A stretch of DNA of 45,363 bases from Bacteroidota bacterium (GTDB lineage Bacteria > Bacteroidota > Bacteroidia > Bacteroidales > JABHKC01), in NCBI GenBank assembly GCA_018692315.1, contig JABHKC010000064.1, forward strand, positions 1-45,363, written 5' to 3'. Positions 9,217 through 17,589 of this stretch are shown here, in pieces. Each line of letters opens with the position of its first letter. Positions within the stretch are counted from its first letter, which is position 1. The notes beneath the pieces are model-generated. The model saw only the letters and a program-made list of their open reading frames with translations. It was not told the DNA's origin and did no database searches. The translations under genes and the position numbers were made by a program.

Positions 9217-10251
9217 ATGCTTACTAATACGGTATTAGTTAATATGTTAAAAGAAGAATATCCAGATTCTATATTAACCGGATGTTCTACAAGTGGAGAA
9301 ATATGCGGAATTACTGTTAGCGATAACACTTTTACAACCACTGGGGTTAAATTCGAGAAAACAAAAATTGCTTATCAAGCTGCTGATATAAAGGATTTTG
9401 AAAACAGTCAGGAAGCAGGCAAGCATATATCAGAAGCCTTTGAAAAAGAAGGATTGAAACATGTATTTGTCCTCTCCGAGGGTTTGAATGTAAATGGTAC
9501 TGAGCTTGTCAAAGGTTTCAGGTTGAATCTACCAGCAGGTGTAAACGTAACGGGCGGATTGGCAGGCGATGGAGCCAATTTTGCTCAAACCTATATCGTT
9601 ACAAATTCTGGCAAAGTAAAAGGAGATATTATTGCAGCTATAGGATTTTATGGTGAAGATATTAAAATCGGTTACGGTTCACTTGGAGGTTGGGATAGTT
9701 TTGGAGTTGAAAGATCTGTTACAAAATCGGAGGCAAATGTTTTGTACGAAATAGACAATACACCAGCTCTGAGCATATATAAATCATTTCTTGGCGATCA
9801 GGCAAAAGATCTTCCTGCTTCTGGTCTCCTATTCCCATTAAGTATGCGAACAGAAGCTGATGCCGAGCCCGTTGTGCGTACAATTCTTGCTGTAGATGAA
9901 GAGAAACAAAGTTTGACATTTGCTGGAGATATTCCTGAAGGTTCATATATCAAACTTATGAAAGCTAATATAGATAGACTAATTACCGGAGCCGAAGATG
10001 CAGCCAAAGTAAGTGTCAATCCACTATCAGGAAATTTACCTGAATTAGCAATTCTAATAAGCTGTGTAGGCAGGAAATTGGTATTAAATCAAATGGTTGA
10101 AGAAGAAGTTGAAGCAGTGCAAGATGTTGTTGGAGAGCAAGCAAAACTTACAGGATTTTATTCTTATGGAGAAATAGCTCCTTTCCTTGAAGGGGCAAAA
10201 TGTGAACTACACAATCAAACAATGACAATTACAACCTTCCAAGAGGTATAA
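9217..10251 (+). CDS. FIST N/C-domain sensory protein (start displaced by frameshift)
   Basis: The 344 residues from the first in-frame ATG cover most of FIST_N (GCSTSGEICG, VFVLSEGLNVNGTELVKGF, GGLAGDGANF) and a complete FIST_C (SGLLFPLSMR, LISCVGRKLVL, GFYSYGEIAPF). FIST domains are soluble small-ligand sensors, proposed to bind amino-acid-like molecules, and usually pair with histidine kinases or cyclase domains. The ATG at 9217 is internal: homologous coding sequence continues upstream in frame to about 9172, and the natural start is probably the ATG at 9110 in another frame. If the shift is real, any product from 9217 lacks the first FIST_N strands. The kinase gene downstream, past a strong hairpin, is the likely partner. 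Confidence 0.85.
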   Translation: MLTNTVLVNMLKEEYPDSILTGCSTSGEICGITVSDNTFTTTGVKFEKTKIAYQAADIKDFENSQEAGKHISEAFEKEGLKHVFVLSEGLNVNGTELVKGFRLNLPAGVNVTGGLAGDGANFAQTYIVTNSGKVKGDIIAAIGFYGEDIKIGYGSLGGWDSFGVERSVTKSEANVLYEIDNTPALSIYKSFLGDQAKDLPASGLLFPLSMRTEADAEPVVRTILAVDEEKQSLTFAGDIPEGSYIKLMKANIDRLITGAEDAAKVSVNPLSGNLPELAILISCVGRKLVLNQMVEEEVEAVQDVVGEQAKLTGFYSYGEIAPFLEGAKCELHNQTMTITTFQEV

Positions 10252-10283
10252 TTTTCTGTTTTTGCTGAATTGATAGAAATTTG

Positions 10284-10350
10284 AAAATGCTTAGCTTTTA
10301 TTTTACAGGGATTATTGTTCCTTTATCGAAATGAAAAAGCTAAGCATTTT
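10284..10350. repeat. Perfect 16-bp inverted repeat between the FIST and kinase genes
   Basis: AAAATGCTTAGCTTTT at 10284-10299 is exactly reverse-complementary to 10335-10350, with a 35-nt loop. The right arm runs into TTTTATTACC, so the RNA hairpin could act as an intrinsic terminator for the FIST transcript. The loop is large and contains a small AGG/CCT pairing. It ends about 55 nt before the kinase ATG, so it could instead be an attenuator or an operator for the kinase genes. Confidence 0.6.
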
Positions 10351-10404
10351 ATTACCAGCATAGTATTTGAACAAAATATTGAATTATTTATACTGATTTA
10401 ATTG

Positions 10405-11652
10405 ATGCACAGATTATTAAAAAGGCAAATAAAAAGGTATTTGCCAAACATTGAATCATGCAATGGCGATATGAAAGTATTTTTAGATGCCATTGATAGC
10501 GCATATAATAGCTATGATACCGATTATGGACGTTTAGAGCGAACATTAGAAATAAGTTCTAACGAATCTTTCAAAGAGCTTTCTGATTTTAAGTATGCGA
10601 TGAGTACAACCACAATGATCGTAATTACTGATTATCGTGGCAAAATTACATTTATGAATGATAACTTTCTAAACTCATCTGGTTATTGCCGTGAAGAGTT
10701 AATTGGTAAAGACTATCGTTCTTTAAATTCAGATTACCATGCTGCAGAATTCTACGATGACCTATTTTCAACTATCACAAGTGGTCATATATGGAAAGGA
10801 GAGGTATGTGATATCACCAAAAACAAAGAATATTATTGGGTTGATACGACTATTGTTCCTCTAATTAATGAACAAGGTAGGCCATATCAGTTCATTTCAT
10901 TCAAAATAGATATTACTACAATAAAAAATGCAGAAATAGAGATTCGAGAATATGCTACAAATTTAGAAAAAATAAATAAAGAGTTAGACCAATTTGCTTA
11001 TGTAGTTTCGCACGATTTAAAAGCACCATTAAGAGCTATCAATAATTTGTCAGAGTGGATAGAAGAAGATATAATTGAAGTTATAGACTTTGATACCAGA
11101 GAAAACTTGCAACTACTAAGAGGCAGAGTCAATCGAATGGAAAATCTGATAAATGGAATATTAGAATACTCACGCGCCGGAAGAGTAAAAAGTAATAATT
11201 CGATGGTTGATTTGAATAAACTTGTTGCAGATATTACCTGCTCTACTGAAGACAGTTCAAATGTAAAATATCATTATGCAAAAAATTTGCCGGAGATATA
11301 TACTGAAAGGGTAGCTATAGATCAAATCCTTAGCAATCTCGTCAGTAATGCAATAAAGTATAATGACAAGGAAATTGTAGAAATCAGCATAAACTTTGGA
11401 ACTGAAGACAAATTTTACAAATTTTGCGTTGCAGACAACGGTCCTGGAATTGCAAAAGAGTATCACGAAAAAATATTTGCTATTTTTGCAACCTTACAGG
11501 CTCGAGATAAGTTTGAGAGTACAGGAGTTGGGCTTGCAATTGTGAAAAAATTAATAGAAGAAAAAAATGGAAAAATATGGGTTGAATCAGAATTAGGCAA
11601 AGGAAGCAAATTCAATTTTACATGGCCCATTGAGTATAACAATTTAAATTAA
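10405..11652 (+). CDS. PAS-domain histidine kinase, soluble
   Basis: The protein is 415 residues from the ATG at 10405; the frame also holds a TTG just before it at 10402. Numbering below counts that TTG as residue 1. An N-terminal helical segment (residues 3-60) is followed by one PAS domain (about 65-175), a short coiled coil, a HisKA domain with the phosphoacceptor His204 in VVSHDLKAPLR, and a HATPase with the N box around NLVSNAIKYN (312-321), the G1 box DNGPG (345-349) and the G2 box GVGLAI. There is no membrane helix or signal peptide, so it senses an intracellular cue or works with the FIST protein. The DLKAPLR H-box is typical of phytochrome-like and PAS kinases that pair with Rcp1-type receivers, and such a receiver gene begins 6 nt downstream. 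Confidence 0.93.
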   Translation: MHRLLKRQIKRYLPNIESCNGDMKVFLDAIDSAYNSYDTDYGRLERTLEISSNESFKELSDFKYAMSTTTMIVITDYRGKITFMNDNFLNSSGYCREELIGKDYRSLNSDYHAAEFYDDLFSTITSGHIWKGEVCDITKNKEYYWVDTTIVPLINEQGRPYQFISFKIDITTIKNAEIEIREYATNLEKINKELDQFAYVVSHDLKAPLRAINNLSEWIEEDIIEVIDFDTRENLQLLRGRVNRMENLINGILEYSRAGRVKSNNSMVDLNKLVADITCSTEDSSNVKYHYAKNLPEIYTERVAIDQILSNLVSNAIKYNDKEIVEISINFGTEDKFYKFCVADNGPGIAKEYHEKIFAIFATLQARDKFESTGVGLAIVKKLIEEKNGKIWVESELGKGSKFNFTWPIEYNNLN

Positions 11653-11658
11653 TCAATA

Positions 11659-12087
11659 ATGACAGAAACCTTAATTAATGTATTACTTGTTGAGGATGAC
11701 AAGGTTGACATAATGAACGTGAAGCGAGCCTTTAAGAAAAACAAGATTGAAAATCCTCTGTTTGTTGCTGAAAATGGTGTAGAAGCACTTGAACTACTTC
11801 GAGGGCAAAACCCAAACCAAAAAATAGTACCACTACCAAGAATAATTTTGTTAGACCTTAATATGCCAAAAATGGGAGGATTAGAATTTCTGAAAATCTT
11901 GCGAAACGATGAAAATTTAAGAAATATTTCTGTATTTGTAATGACCACTTCGAATGATGATAAAGACAAAGTTGAAGCATATAACCTGAATGTAGCAGGC
12001 TATATACTTAAACCACTATCAATGGCAAATTTCATAAATGCAGTTTCTGTATTGAACAATTATTGGAGACTTAATGTCTATCCATAA
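11659..12087 (+). CDS. Rcp1-type single-domain response regulator
   Basis: This 142-residue stand-alone receiver has no output domain. The acidic pocket is E12-D13-D14, the phosphoacceptor is Asp66 in LLDLNMPKMGG, the conserved Thr is at 96-97 in VMTTSND, and the Lys is K118 in YILKPL. The insertion after helix 2 (RGQNPNQKIVPLP) and the MTTSNDDKDKVEAY segment are typical of the Rcp1 subfamily, which takes phosphate from kinases of the type encoded just upstream. The 6-nt gap implies translational coupling. With no output domain it probably passes phosphate on or docks onto a partner; the hybrid kinase 45 nt downstream is the obvious candidate. Confidence 0.93.
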   Translation: MTETLINVLLVEDDKVDIMNVKRAFKKNKIENPLFVAENGVEALELLRGQNPNQKIVPLPRIILLDLNMPKMGGLEFLKILRNDENLRNISVFVMTTSNDDKDKVEAYNLNVAGYILKPLSMANFINAVSVLNNYWRLNVYP

Positions 12088-12132
12088 TAAGAAAAATAGC
12101 CTGTTGAAAACCTATTTTAGCGATTAACCTGA

Positions 12133-14112
12133 ATGGAAGAAAAAGAGAAAATAAAAATATTACTTGTAGAGGACGATGATATTGACGTAAGATCATTCGA
12201 AAGATCATTAAGGAAAGCAAAAATTGATTATAGCATAGAAGTATGTACATATGCAAACGAAGCTATCAATTTGCTAACAAACAAAGATGATTACGATTGC
12301 ATTTTTCTCGATTATCAATTGCCTGGAATGGACGGATTATCTTTATTGATTAAAATTAGGGAATTAGGAATTGAAAAACCAATTGCGGTTCTAACTTCGC
12401 AAGGAGACGAAAAAGTTGCAGTCGAAATGATGAAAGCCGGTGCATTCGACTATTTTCCAAAATATGATGTCAATCCCTCAAAAATTGGAAGAACAGTTTC
12501 TTCTATGATTAATTTTAATAAAATTGCAGAAGAAAAACGAGAAATTGAGAAATCTTTAGAAAATCACAAACAATTTATTCAGGTTGTTACCAATTCTTCG
12601 CCAAACATAATTTATGTTTTAGACATTCAAAGCTCTAAATATCTATTTCTAAATAGAAGTATTTACAAAGACCTTGGATACTCCGATGAGCATATTAATG
12701 CAAATAAAGTTAATATTCAGGAAAATACAATTCATCCGGAAGATATTCCAAAAGTAAAAAAACACTATAAAGAGTTATCGGAAAAAGAAGACAATAGTAT
12801 ATTTGAATTGGAATTCAGGATGAAGAATTCTGAAGGCAATTGGGTTTGGTTTTTAAGTAGAGATACCATTTTTAAACGAAACGAAGACAAAAGAGTTTCT
12901 CAAATACTTGGCTCTACTAGCAACATCAACAATTTGAAAAAAGTTGAGACCGAACTCATTAGTGCGAAACAACAAGCCGAACAAGCTGCAAAAATAAAAT
13001 CGGAATTTCTATCGAACATGAGCCATGAAATCAGAACCCCAATGAATGCTATTATTGGATTAACAGATTTGTTGCTCTCTGAGGAAAATAATAGTATTGT
13101 TGAAGACAACTTGCAGTCAATCAAACAATCAGCCGATAATTTATTAGTTATTATTAATGATATTCTTGATTTTTCTAAAATTGAAGCAGGAAAATTAATA
13201 TTAGAAACAATCAATTTTAATTTTACTTATCAACTAAATCATATTCAAAAAACATTAGCATATAAATCTGAAGAAAAAGGTTTAGAATTTGATGTAGTAA
13301 TTGACCCAAAAATACCAAATTTCTTATTAGGAGACCCATTCAGACTAAATCAAATAATAATTAATCTTGCCGGAAATTCAATAAAATTCACCGATAAAGG
13401 GCATATTAAAATAATAGCAAATTTAGTTAAGCTGACAGACGATAAAGTAGATCTACAAATAGTAGTAAAAGATACAGGTATTGGAATTTCGAAAGAAAAA
13501 CAAAACAGTATTTTTGAAAGTTTCACCCAAGCCGATACAAATATCACTCGCTTTTTTGGAGGAACTGGTCTTGGTCTGACCATTACAAAACAATTAGTTG
13601 ATCTAATGAATGGCTCTATTAGAGTTGAAAGCGAATTAGGAGAAGGTTCAGAATTTATCTTAGATTTAAGATTCGAAAAAGGTAAAGGGCAGAAGATGAA
13701 AATTCCAACAAAAATTATTGAAAAAGACCTTGCCGGAATCAATATTTTAGTTATGGAAGATAATATCTTTAATCAGAAAGTAATTTCTCAAATCCTTAGA
13801 CAATGGAATTGTAATATGGTGATTGCAGACAATGGTCAGTTAGGCCTTGAAGAATTACTAAAATCGTCTTTTGATATAATTCTTATGGATTTGCAAATGC
13901 CCGTAATGGATGGTTTCGAGACAGCAAAAGCAATAAAAACAGATCAAAAATTTCTTGAATATAAAGATATTCCAATTATTGCTCTAACAGCAGACGCTTT
14001 TCCGGAGACAAAAAGTAAAGTCTTTGATAAAGGAATGAGTGATTTTGTGAGTAAACCATTTGAAAGATTAGATCTTAATCATAAAATTTCTAAATACACG
14101 CAAGGAAAATAA
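12133..14112 (+). CDS. Hybrid sensor kinase, REC-PAS-HisKA-HATPase-REC
   Basis: This 659-residue soluble protein has a receiver at 7-125 (acidic pocket VEDDD, phosphoacceptor Asp60 in FLDYQLPGMDG) and a PAS_3-type domain at about 145-270 with the HPEDIPKV motif. HisKA follows with His298 in SNMSHEIRTPMN, then a HATPase (N box around NLAGNSIKFT, G1 DTGIG at 447-451, GGTGLGL) and a C-terminal receiver with Asp586 in LMDLQMPVMDG. Both receivers keep the catalytic residues. An N-terminal receiver makes the kinase itself a target of phosphorylation, plausibly by the upstream PAS kinase, so the three genes could form a relay. No output domain or HPt is visible in the window, and the final target is unknown. 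Confidence 0.93.
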   Translation: MEEKEKIKILLVEDDDIDVRSFERSLRKAKIDYSIEVCTYANEAINLLTNKDDYDCIFLDYQLPGMDGLSLLIKIRELGIEKPIAVLTSQGDEKVAVEMMKAGAFDYFPKYDVNPSKIGRTVSSMINFNKIAEEKREIEKSLENHKQFIQVVTNSSPNIIYVLDIQSSKYLFLNRSIYKDLGYSDEHINANKVNIQENTIHPEDIPKVKKHYKELSEKEDNSIFELEFRMKNSEGNWVWFLSRDTIFKRNEDKRVSQILGSTSNINNLKKVETELISAKQQAEQAAKIKSEFLSNMSHEIRTPMNAIIGLTDLLLSEENNSIVEDNLQSIKQSADNLLVIINDILDFSKIEAGKLILETINFNFTYQLNHIQKTLAYKSEEKGLEFDVVIDPKIPNFLLGDPFRLNQIIINLAGNSIKFTDKGHIKIIANLVKLTDDKVDLQIVVKDTGIGISKEKQNSIFESFTQADTNITRFFGGTGLGLTITKQLVDLMNGSIRVESELGEGSEFILDLRFEKGKGQKMKIPTKIIEKDLAGINILVMEDNIFNQKVISQILRQWNCNMVIADNGQLGLEELLKSSFDIILMDLQMPVMDGFETAKAIKTDQKFLEYKDIPIIALTADAFPETKSKVFDKGMSDFVSKPFERLDLNHKISKYTQGK

Positions 14113-14201
14113 CCCGTAATTTTGAAAATCACGAGATAGGAAAACTTCAAGAATAAACCTACGACAGATATTGTAGTTTAATATTGGTAGTGAAATATTT
14201 G

Positions 14202-14984
14202 TTATTCCGGAAAATAGCCTCTCATAATTCCTCTTTTTGCATTTCTAATGAAAAGAAGAATTTCATCTCTTTCTTTTGTTGCTTGCATTTCTGCTTCAAT
14301 TCGTTCAAGAGCCTGAAAGTTATTTAATTTTCTTAAAAATAAAAACCTATAAACTTCTTGTATCTCATTAATTTTTTCGTTTGAAAATCCTCTCCGTCTC
14401 AATCCTATTGAATTGATTCCTGCATAAGAAAGTGGTTCTCGTCCTGCTTTTACAAATGGAGGAACATCTTTTCTAACTAATGATCCGCCGGAAATCATTA
14501 CGTGAGATCCTACATTCACAAACTGGTGAACTGCTACCAGCCCACTAAATATTGCCCAATCGCCAACAATAATTTCGCCAGCAAATTGCGAGGCATTGCC
14601 CATAATCACGTTGTCGCCAATTGTGCAGTCGTGAGCAATATGAACATATGCCATTAGGAGACAATTTTTTCCAACAGTAGTTTTATACTTCGATCTAGTA
14701 CCTCTGTTTATTGTTACACATTCGCGAATCGTAGTGTTATCTCCAATTTCTGCGGTTGTTTCTTCACCTTCAAATTTCAGGTCTTGAGGGATTGCAGAAA
14801 TTACAGCTCCTGGAAAAATCCGACAATTTTTTCCAATTCTGGCTCCTTCCATAATTGAAACATTTGATCCAATCCAGGTCCCTTCGCCTATAACTACATT
14901 TTTAGCAATGGTTACAAATGGTTCTATTACAACATTTCTTGCAATTTCTGCTTGTGGATGTACGTATGAAAAAGGTTGATTCAT
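14202..14984 (-). CDS. lpxA: Acyl-ACP--UDP-N-acetylglucosamine O-acyltransferase LpxA
   Basis: This 260-residue protein is a left-handed beta-helix of hexapeptide repeats (about residues 5-185: VVIGEGTWIG, ARIGKNCRI, CTIGDNVIMG and others) followed by a helical C-terminal domain. The catalytic His is His118 in HIAHDCTIG, equivalent to His125 of E. coli LpxA. It transfers a 3-hydroxyacyl chain to the 3-OH of UDP-GlcNAc, the first step of lipid A synthesis, in the cytoplasm. The length is normal. Its start lies 14 nt after the lpxC/fabZ stop, so the two genes are one operon. It converges with the hybrid kinase gene across 89 nt. Confidence 0.95.
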   Translation of the reverse strand: MNQPFSYVHPQAEIARNVVIEPFVTIAKNVVIGEGTWIGSNVSIMEGARIGKNCRIFPGAVISAIPQDLKFEGEETTAEIGDNTTIRECVTINRGTRSKYKTTVGKNCLLMAYVHIAHDCTIGDNVIMGNASQFAGEIIVGDWAIFSGLVAVHQFVNVGSHVMISGGSLVRKDVPPFVKAGREPLSYAGINSIGLRRRGFSNEKINEIQEVYRFLFLRKLNNFQALERIEAEMQATKERDEILLFIRNAKRGIMRGYFPE

Positions 14985-14998
14985 TGTATTTTATCTTT

Positions 14999-16387
14999 TT
15001 ATTTAGTTTTAGATATTTGAGCCATAAATTCTCCTTCAGTTACAAGTTTGTCGCCAACGAATGCTTGTCCACTCATGTTAGCAATTCCTCTCCTAATAGG
15101 AGTAATTAATTCCATTTTGAAAACTAATGTGTCGCCCGGAACAACAGGATTTCGGAATTTTATGTTGTCCAATTTCATAAACAAAGTTGAATAATTTTCA
15201 GGATCGGGAACTCCTTTCAAAACCAAAATTCCACCGGCTTGTGCCATCGCTTCAACAATTAAGACTCCCGGCATAACAGGCATATTTGGAAAATGACCGA
15301 CAAAAAATTGTTCATTCATCGTAACATTTTTAATTGCTATTACAGATTCATCATCTGCTTCAAGAACTTTATCAATCAGAAGAAATGGCGGACGATGTGG
15401 AAGTAGTCTTTTAATTCCTTCTATATCGAAAAGAGGTTTAGCATTAATGTCAACATCTGGAGCAGAACTTTTAGTCCTTTTTATTTTTTGTCTAATGAGT
15501 TTGGCGAATTCAACATTTGAGTAATGACCTGGGCGAGTGGCAATAATTCTGGCTTTTATCGGCATTCCAACTAAAGCAATATCTCCTAACAAATCTAAAA
15601 GCTTATGTCGGGCAGGTTCATTTTCAAAAGATAAATCAACATTGTTTAAAATACCTTGTGGCTTAACTTTTACATGTGGTTGATTGAATAGATCGGCAAG
15701 CTTATTTAGCTCTTCTTGCGAAATCTCTTTCCCGATAATTACTATGGCATTGTTTAGGTCGCCGCCTTTTATTAAATTTTGTTTTAGTAGAGGTTCTAAA
15801 TCTTTTAGAAATACAAAAGTTCTGCATTCAGCAATTTCTTTGTCGTAATCTGAAAGGGAATTTAATGATGCAAATTGATTTGAAAGAACCTCCGAATCGT
15901 GCGAAATTAGTACATTTACTCTAAGCTCGTCTTCAGGTAATGCTAAAATTTCTATATTATTTTTTTCATCGAAATATCTAATTTTTTCTTTTAGAACGAA
16001 ATATTGTTTTTCGGCTTTTTGCTCTATAATTCCGGTTTCATTTATTTTATCAATATAGATTTTTGCACTTCCATCTAATATAGGAACCTCTTGTGCATTT
16101 AGTTCAATTACAGCATTGTCGATTCCTTTCGAATATAATGCTGATAAAATATGCTCAACTGTATAAATTCGAGCTCCATTTTCTTCAATTGCAGTTCCAC
16201 GCGAAGTGTCAACAACATTTTCTACAAGAGCTTTTACAATAGGTTGATTCTCTATATCAAGTCTTCTAAATTTTATGCCATGATTTTCAGGAGCAGGTTT
16301 TATAGTTAATTTTACATTTAAACCTGTATGCAATCCTTTTCCATTTATAGCAATTTCTTGCTGTAAAGTCTTCTGATTTTCTTTCAT
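14999..16387 (-). CDS. lpxC/fabZ: Bifunctional LpxC/FabZ fusion
   Basis: This 462-residue fusion is characteristic of Bacteroidota. Residues 1-310 are LpxC (UDP-3-O-acyl-GlcNAc deacetylase): zinc ligands His79 (TVEHILSAL), His261 and Asp265 (ARHKLLDLLGD), general acid/base His288 (RPGHYSN). Residues 320-462 are the 3-hydroxyacyl-ACP dehydratase FabZ: LLPHRPPFLLIDKV, catalytic His365 (GHFPNMPVMPG) and Glu379, spaced 14 residues as in E. coli. The fusion couples the committed lipid A step to fatty-acid elongation, which compete for the same 3-hydroxyacyl-ACP. lpxD, often the upstream neighbour in this phylum, is absent; upstream lies a 273-bp divergent spacer. All active-site residues are intact. 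Confidence 0.96.
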   Translation of the reverse strand: MKENQKTLQQEIAINGKGLHTGLNVKLTIKPAPENHGIKFRRLDIENQPIVKALVENVVDTSRGTAIEENGARIYTVEHILSALYSKGIDNAVIELNAQEVPILDGSAKIYIDKINETGIIEQKAEKQYFVLKEKIRYFDEKNNIEILALPEDELRVNVLISHDSEVLSNQFASLNSLSDYDKEIAECRTFVFLKDLEPLLKQNLIKGGDLNNAIVIIGKEISQEELNKLADLFNQPHVKVKPQGILNNVDLSFENEPARHKLLDLLGDIALVGMPIKARIIATRPGHYSNVEFAKLIRQKIKRTKSSAPDVDINAKPLFDIEGIKRLLPHRPPFLLIDKVLEADDESVIAIKNVTMNEQFFVGHFPNMPVMPGVLIVEAMAQAGGILVLKGVPDPENYSTLFMKLDNIKFRNPVVPGDTLVFKMELITPIRRGIANMSGQAFVGDKLVTEGEFMAQISKTK

Positions 16388-16660
16388 ATTTATTTAAGTC
16401 TGAACAATTTATCAAAAAAATGGCAAGATATAAAAATAATTTTAAGAGTTGAAATATGATATTTGTTTTTAAAAACTGAATAATTATTTCATATATTTGA
16501 CTGCATTAGAATATGGTTATAAGATATTGAATGATAGATTTATAAGTGTTAGATGTTTAGAGTTTATCAAATCAAAATTATTAAATTTAGTTTTCGTAAC
16601 CACAAATTATTAATTGTACAAAACATTTATCAAATTAAGGAGTAAAAATTAGGCAAACAA

Positions 16661-17530
16661 ATGACAGTTATACAATCAAAGAAAGAATCGCTTCAAGATA
16701 TAAAATGGTGGAAAATGTATAATGAACTCTTGAATTTTAAAGGAGAGTTTGGTCATGCAAATCCCATTTTAAGCAATACAAATTACTCGACAATGGCAAA
16801 GTGGGTAAAAACTCAAAGGTATTTTTTTTCGAGGAACATGCTAAGTAATGATAGAATTCAGAAATTGAATGAAATTGGGTTTATATGGAGCATTTCTGAT
16901 AAGTTGTGGGAAGAAAAATTTAATATTCTTTACGAATTTTATGAAAAAAACGGACATTTAGAAATTCCAAAAACAGGTGAATACACAAAACTAAACAGTT
17001 GGTGCTATCAGCAAAGAAATAATAAAAATCAATTGTCTGAAAAGAGAAAAAATCAGTTAGACAAAATAAACTTCATTTGGAACACCGCTGACTATAAATG
17101 GGAAAAAAGTTTCAAGCTAATTTTAGAATTTAAGAATACCTACGGACATTGTAGAGTGCCACAAATTAGCAGTGAGCACAAAGAACTTTCAGCATGGTGC
17201 AACATACAAAAATTGTACTTTCACAAAGGTTTGTTAGATAATATTAAGATCGAAAAATTAAATTCAATAGGATTCTATTGGTTCGAAAATAAAAATGTTT
17301 TGTGGGAAAAGCGCTACAATCAACTTATTGATTTCAAAAATAAATTTGGGCATTTTAAAGTTCCAAGAAGGCAAAATGCTAAGGATAAATACATAGAATA
17401 TAAAGTTTTAAGTAATTGGATAAGTACTCAACGATACTACAATTCTATTGGCAAATTACAAGCCAACAGGAAAAGCAAGCTCGACGAAATTGATTTTATT
17501 TGGGTTTATCGCCAAAAAATATCAGATTAA
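16661..17530 (+). CDS. Protein of four helicase-associated (HA) repeats, no helicase
   Basis: This 289-residue protein is made almost entirely of four repeats at about 17-76, 82-140, 147-207 and 215-281. Each follows the pattern W-x-x-x-(F/Y)-x-x-L-x-x-F-x8-GH-x-x-(I/V)P-L-x-x-W-x-x-QR-x-L-x-x-(R/K)-x-x-x-L-x-x-I-x-F-x-W, which is the helicase-associated (HA) domain. HA domains usually sit C-terminal to superfamily 2 helicases and are thought to bind nucleic acid. Here there is no helicase motif and no neighbouring helicase. The protein is strongly basic and lacks a signal peptide, so it is probably a small nucleic-acid-binding protein. A -7-like TATATTTG at 16492-16499 lies upstream, but its -33 partner is poorly spaced. 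Confidence 0.75.
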   Translation: MTVIQSKKESLQDIKWWKMYNELLNFKGEFGHANPILSNTNYSTMAKWVKTQRYFFSRNMLSNDRIQKLNEIGFIWSISDKLWEEKFNILYEFYEKNGHLEIPKTGEYTKLNSWCYQQRNNKNQLSEKRKNQLDKINFIWNTADYKWEKSFKLILEFKNTYGHCRVPQISSEHKELSAWCNIQKLYFHKGLLDNIKIEKLNSIGFYWFENKNVLWEKRYNQLIDFKNKFGHFKVPRRQNAKDKYIEYKVLSNWISTQRYYNSIGKLQANRKSKLDEIDFIWVYRQKISD

Positions 17531-17589
17531 TAAATATATTTCAGCCAAAATATATAATAATATTAATACTAATTTAAGAAAATATATAA

